NCBI RefSeq assembly: GCF_900461555.1
Contig: NZ_UGOX01000001.1
Location: 819,501-883,500, forward strand
Reading direction: 5' to 3'
Length of the DNA: 64,000 nt
From: Legionella quinlivanii
GTDB lineage: Bacteria > Pseudomonadota > Gammaproteobacteria > Legionellales > Legionellaceae
Part shown: piece by piece, positions 61,979-64,000 of the stretch
Position numbering within the stretch: the stretch's first letter is position 1
Layout: each line of letters opens with the position of its first letter
Program-made: the position numbers and the translations under genes
The notes under the pieces: model-generated
The model's input: the letters and a program-made list of their open reading frames with translations, nothing else
The model's database searches: none
Told to the model about the DNA's origin: nothing

Positions 61979-62947
61979 ATGGAAATTGAGCATTTACGCG
62001 AATTGGTAAAGGACGATTTAGAGGCTGTTAATGCTTTAATCCTCGAAACGATGAAATCTCCCTCGCGGCTGATCAACGAAATAGCTGATCATGTAATTCA
62101 CAGTGGCGGCAAGCGTTTGCGTCCATTGCTGGTGTTGCTGGCCAGCCGTGCCTGCCTTTATCAGGGCAAAGATCATGTGATGCTTGCCACGATGGTCGAA
62201 TTCTTTCATACCGCTACTTTGCTGCACGATGATGTGGTCGATGAGTCCACTTTACGCCGCGGCCGCGAAACTGCTAATCAAATCTGGGGCAATAAAGCCA
62301 GTGTACTTGTAGGTGATTATCTGTTCACCAAATACCTGCAGCTGATGGTCGAAGTAGGGGATATTGAGATAATACAATTGCTGATTGGCATTGCTCCTCA
62401 AATGGGCTGTGGTGAAATCCAGCAGTTTGACAATCTTGGAAATACCGAGATGTCAGTCGGTGATTATTTTGATCATATTCGGGCAAAAACATCGCTGCTG
62501 TTTGCGGCCTCCTCCACAATGGGGGCTATGATCAGTAAAGCCGGCGAGGGTATAAAAAAGGCTATGTATGCTTATGGATTGCATTTGGGTAATGCATTTC
62601 AGTTGATTGATGATGCACTCGATTATTGTTCCGACGCCAAAACCCTGGGTAAAAATATTGGCGATGACTTGGCAAGCGGCAAGGCGACCTTGCCTTTGCT
62701 CCACGCCTTGAAATATTGTGATTCAAAACAGCAGCTCATTATCAGGAGCAGCCTTGAAGAAGGTTCACGCCATCATCTGCCAGAAATTCTCGAAACCTTA
62801 AAAGAAACCCAGTCCATAGAATATACTCGAAGCCTTGCTGCTAAAGAAATGGATCAGGCGATAACCGCATTGCAGATTCTGCCCGACTCAGTTTATAAAA
62901 CCGGGCTAATGGATTTGGCGCAATATGTGATACACCGCAATTATTAA
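61979..62947 (+). CDS. ispB: Octaprenyl diphosphate synthase
   Basis: A 322-residue trans-isoprenyl diphosphate synthase of normal length. The first aspartate-rich motif is LLHDDVVDESTLRRGRETAN (DDxxD with the following arginines) and the second is FQLIDDALDYCSDAKTLGKN. GGKRLRPLL near residue 44 is the diphosphate-binding region. The enzyme adds isopentenyl diphosphate units to farnesyl diphosphate to make the ubiquinone side chain. Overall similarity by eye is to IspB. Housekeeping gene marking a return to core genome. Confidence 0.93.
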   Translation: MEIEHLRELVKDDLEAVNALILETMKSPSRLINEIADHVIHSGGKRLRPLLVLLASRACLYQGKDHVMLATMVEFFHTATLLHDDVVDESTLRRGRETANQIWGNKASVLVGDYLFTKYLQLMVEVGDIEIIQLLIGIAPQMGCGEIQQFDNLGNTEMSVGDYFDHIRAKTSLLFAASSTMGAMISKAGEGIKKAMYAYGLHLGNAFQLIDDALDYCSDAKTLGKNIGDDLASGKATLPLLHALKYCDSKQQLIIRSSLEEGSRHHLPEILETLKETQSIEYTRSLAAKEMDQAITALQILPDSVYKTGLMDLAQYVIHRNY

Positions 62948-62956
62948 GGCTAACTA

Positions 62957-64000
62957 ATGAAAGCGCTTGATCAACTCTTAACCCCATATTGGGGCTCGGA
63001 AAAATGGATCCTCGAAGGCTGGAACAAGATCACCGAGGAAGAAAGGGAAAGTATTGAAGCCAGAGTAGAGTCTCTTTTTAAAAATGGCCTGCCCTTTGAG
63101 TTAAAGCACGACAAGATCCTGTATCTCTACATTTTTTCTTTAATGGCGCAGCTCGAAGTGCTGGGAATTCAACTGCCAATGCGTTTTGAAGATAAAATGT
63201 ATAATCCGGAATTCAAAAAACGCATGCGGGCCCAGCTGGTTGACGAAATTTTTCATACCATTGTGTTTACGCGCATCGTGTTTATGCTTGCCGCTCCCTA
63301 TGGTTCACCGCCTGCCTATAATGAAGAGCTTGAGAAAGTCTGTGAGTTTATTCGCTCACTGGATTGCCTCAAAGTTGGAATGGTCGTAATGAACCTGATT
63401 TGCGAGGGAATGGTAGAAGAAGTTTTTTCTACTTTTTATCAGGAAAAAATTGCCCCTGAAGTATTCGAGATTATTTTAGCCGATGAACATCGTCATGTTT
63501 GCGAAGCCGATTTATATGCTGAAATTGGATTACCCGACCGTGAGGTACTGACTGAAACATTGAAAACAATGGAAGACCTGCTTATTTCGGTATTTACTCG
63601 GCTTCCCAAATACAATACCTCCTTAACGACTCTGCTTGGCCCGGAAGGAACCGCTTCTTTTATGCTGGCTCTGCATGAAAAGCATAAGCGGCAACTTAAA
63701 AAGATTAACATGGTTCCCAGCGAAAGACTGGAAATGCTGTTTGAAGTCGGTCCTGATGCCTATGCACAAGTCCAACCCTATCGAGATGAACTGCATAGCG
63801 AAATGCACGCGGAGATCAAAGAAGTTGAAATGACGACTGTGCAGAAAGTATTAATGACACAGTTAAACAATCCGGGCGATCCGAATCTGACACTTCAATT
63901 TAATATTGATATCAGCGAATTTGGTTTTTTTGAGAAAAACTGCCCGCAGGAGACTCTGACTGCATTAATGATGCAGGCGGTCAGTCTTATGTTGACATCC
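62957..64000 (+). CDS. Ferritin-like diiron protein with acyltransferase-like C-terminus (3' cut by window)
   Basis: Starts at ATG 62957, 9 bases after ispB, and is still open at the window end (348 codons visible). The first 220 residues look like a ferritin-like four-helix bundle with two ExxH metal motifs: E in VDEIFHTIVFTRI and E in ILADEHRHVCEAD, plus CEGMVEEVF between them. From about residue 285 (EMTTVQKVLMTQLNNPGDPN, LTLQFNIDISEFGFFEKN) the sequence turns beta-rich and resembles 2-oxoacid dehydrogenase acyltransferase or E2-like folds. The full domain structure lies outside the window. Likely an operon with ispB; function unknown, perhaps diiron oxygenase chemistry. Confidence 0.6.
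   Translation, partial: MKALDQLLTPYWGSEKWILEGWNKITEEERESIEARVESLFKNGLPFELKHDKILYLYIFSLMAQLEVLGIQLPMRFEDKMYNPEFKKRMRAQLVDEIFHTIVFTRIVFMLAAPYGSPPAYNEELEKVCEFIRSLDCLKVGMVVMNLICEGMVEEVFSTFYQEKIAPEVFEIILADEHRHVCEADLYAEIGLPDREVLTETLKTMEDLLISVFTRLPKYNTSLTTLLGPEGTASFMLALHEKHKRQLKKINMVPSERLEMLFEVGPDAYAQVQPYRDELHSEMHAEIKEVEMTTVQKVLMTQLNNPGDPNLTLQFNIDISEFGFFEKNCPQETLTALMMQAVSLMLTS

Noticed and set aside
1-64000. tRNA, rRNA or known riboswitch
   Set aside because: No cloverleaf, rRNA segment or riboswitch consensus was recognised on either strand by eye; a tRNAscan/Infernal run would be decisive.

Overview
The window looks like a low-GC gammaproteobacterial chromosome segment from Legionella or a close relative. 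No rRNA or marker gene settles this. The inference rests on the mix of genes: an F-box/ankyrin protein with a C-terminal CaaX box, several large host-directed-looking proteins without signal peptides, Legionella-style beta-propeller and EAR-repeat secreted proteins, and a typical ispB.

Layout. 1-6.6 kb: the end of a secreted protein, an outer-membrane barrel, a cluster that looks like a light/oxidative-stress set (DUF1295, DUF2177, SDR, iron-sulfur photolyase), and a beta-propeller protein. 6.7-11.3 kb: a degenerate NACHT-like protein, a GNAT acetyltransferase and the F-box/ankyrin/CaaX protein. 11.4-17.9 kb: a gene graveyard with IS481 and Tn3 remnants, broken genes, a live-looking HigB/HigA-type toxin-antitoxin pair under a perfect palindrome, a shikimate-kinase-like protein with a damaged P-loop, and a frameshifted IS256-family element. 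17.9-32 kb: large proteins of unknown function (effector candidates), an alpha-solenoid protein, a LuxR-type regulator, a HAD-like protein and an ATP-grasp protein. 32.4-47.9 kb: a hybrid natural-product cluster, made of a 3659-residue PKS without acyltransferase domains that ends in a condensation domain, a divergent A-PCP-C NRPS, and an O-methyltransferase. 48-54.9 kb: a predicted class II (CyaA/ExoY/edema-factor type) nucleotidyl cyclase toxin with a small partner, membrane proteins and a cysteine-rich secreted protein. 55-56.6 kb: an IS4-family element nested in palindromic repeats. 56.6-64 kb: a methyltransferase-fold protein with a bipartite nuclear localization signal, a secreted two-gene operon (unknown protein plus EAR propeller), an unknown protein, ispB, and a ferritin-like protein cut by the window edge.

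The most interesting items are the cyclase toxin (48392-50449), the putative nuclear methyltransferase (56662-58584), the F-box/ankyrin/CaaX protein (9496-11292) and the AT-less PKS/NRPS cluster (32413-47899). All functional calls come from reading motifs by eye; no database search was run.
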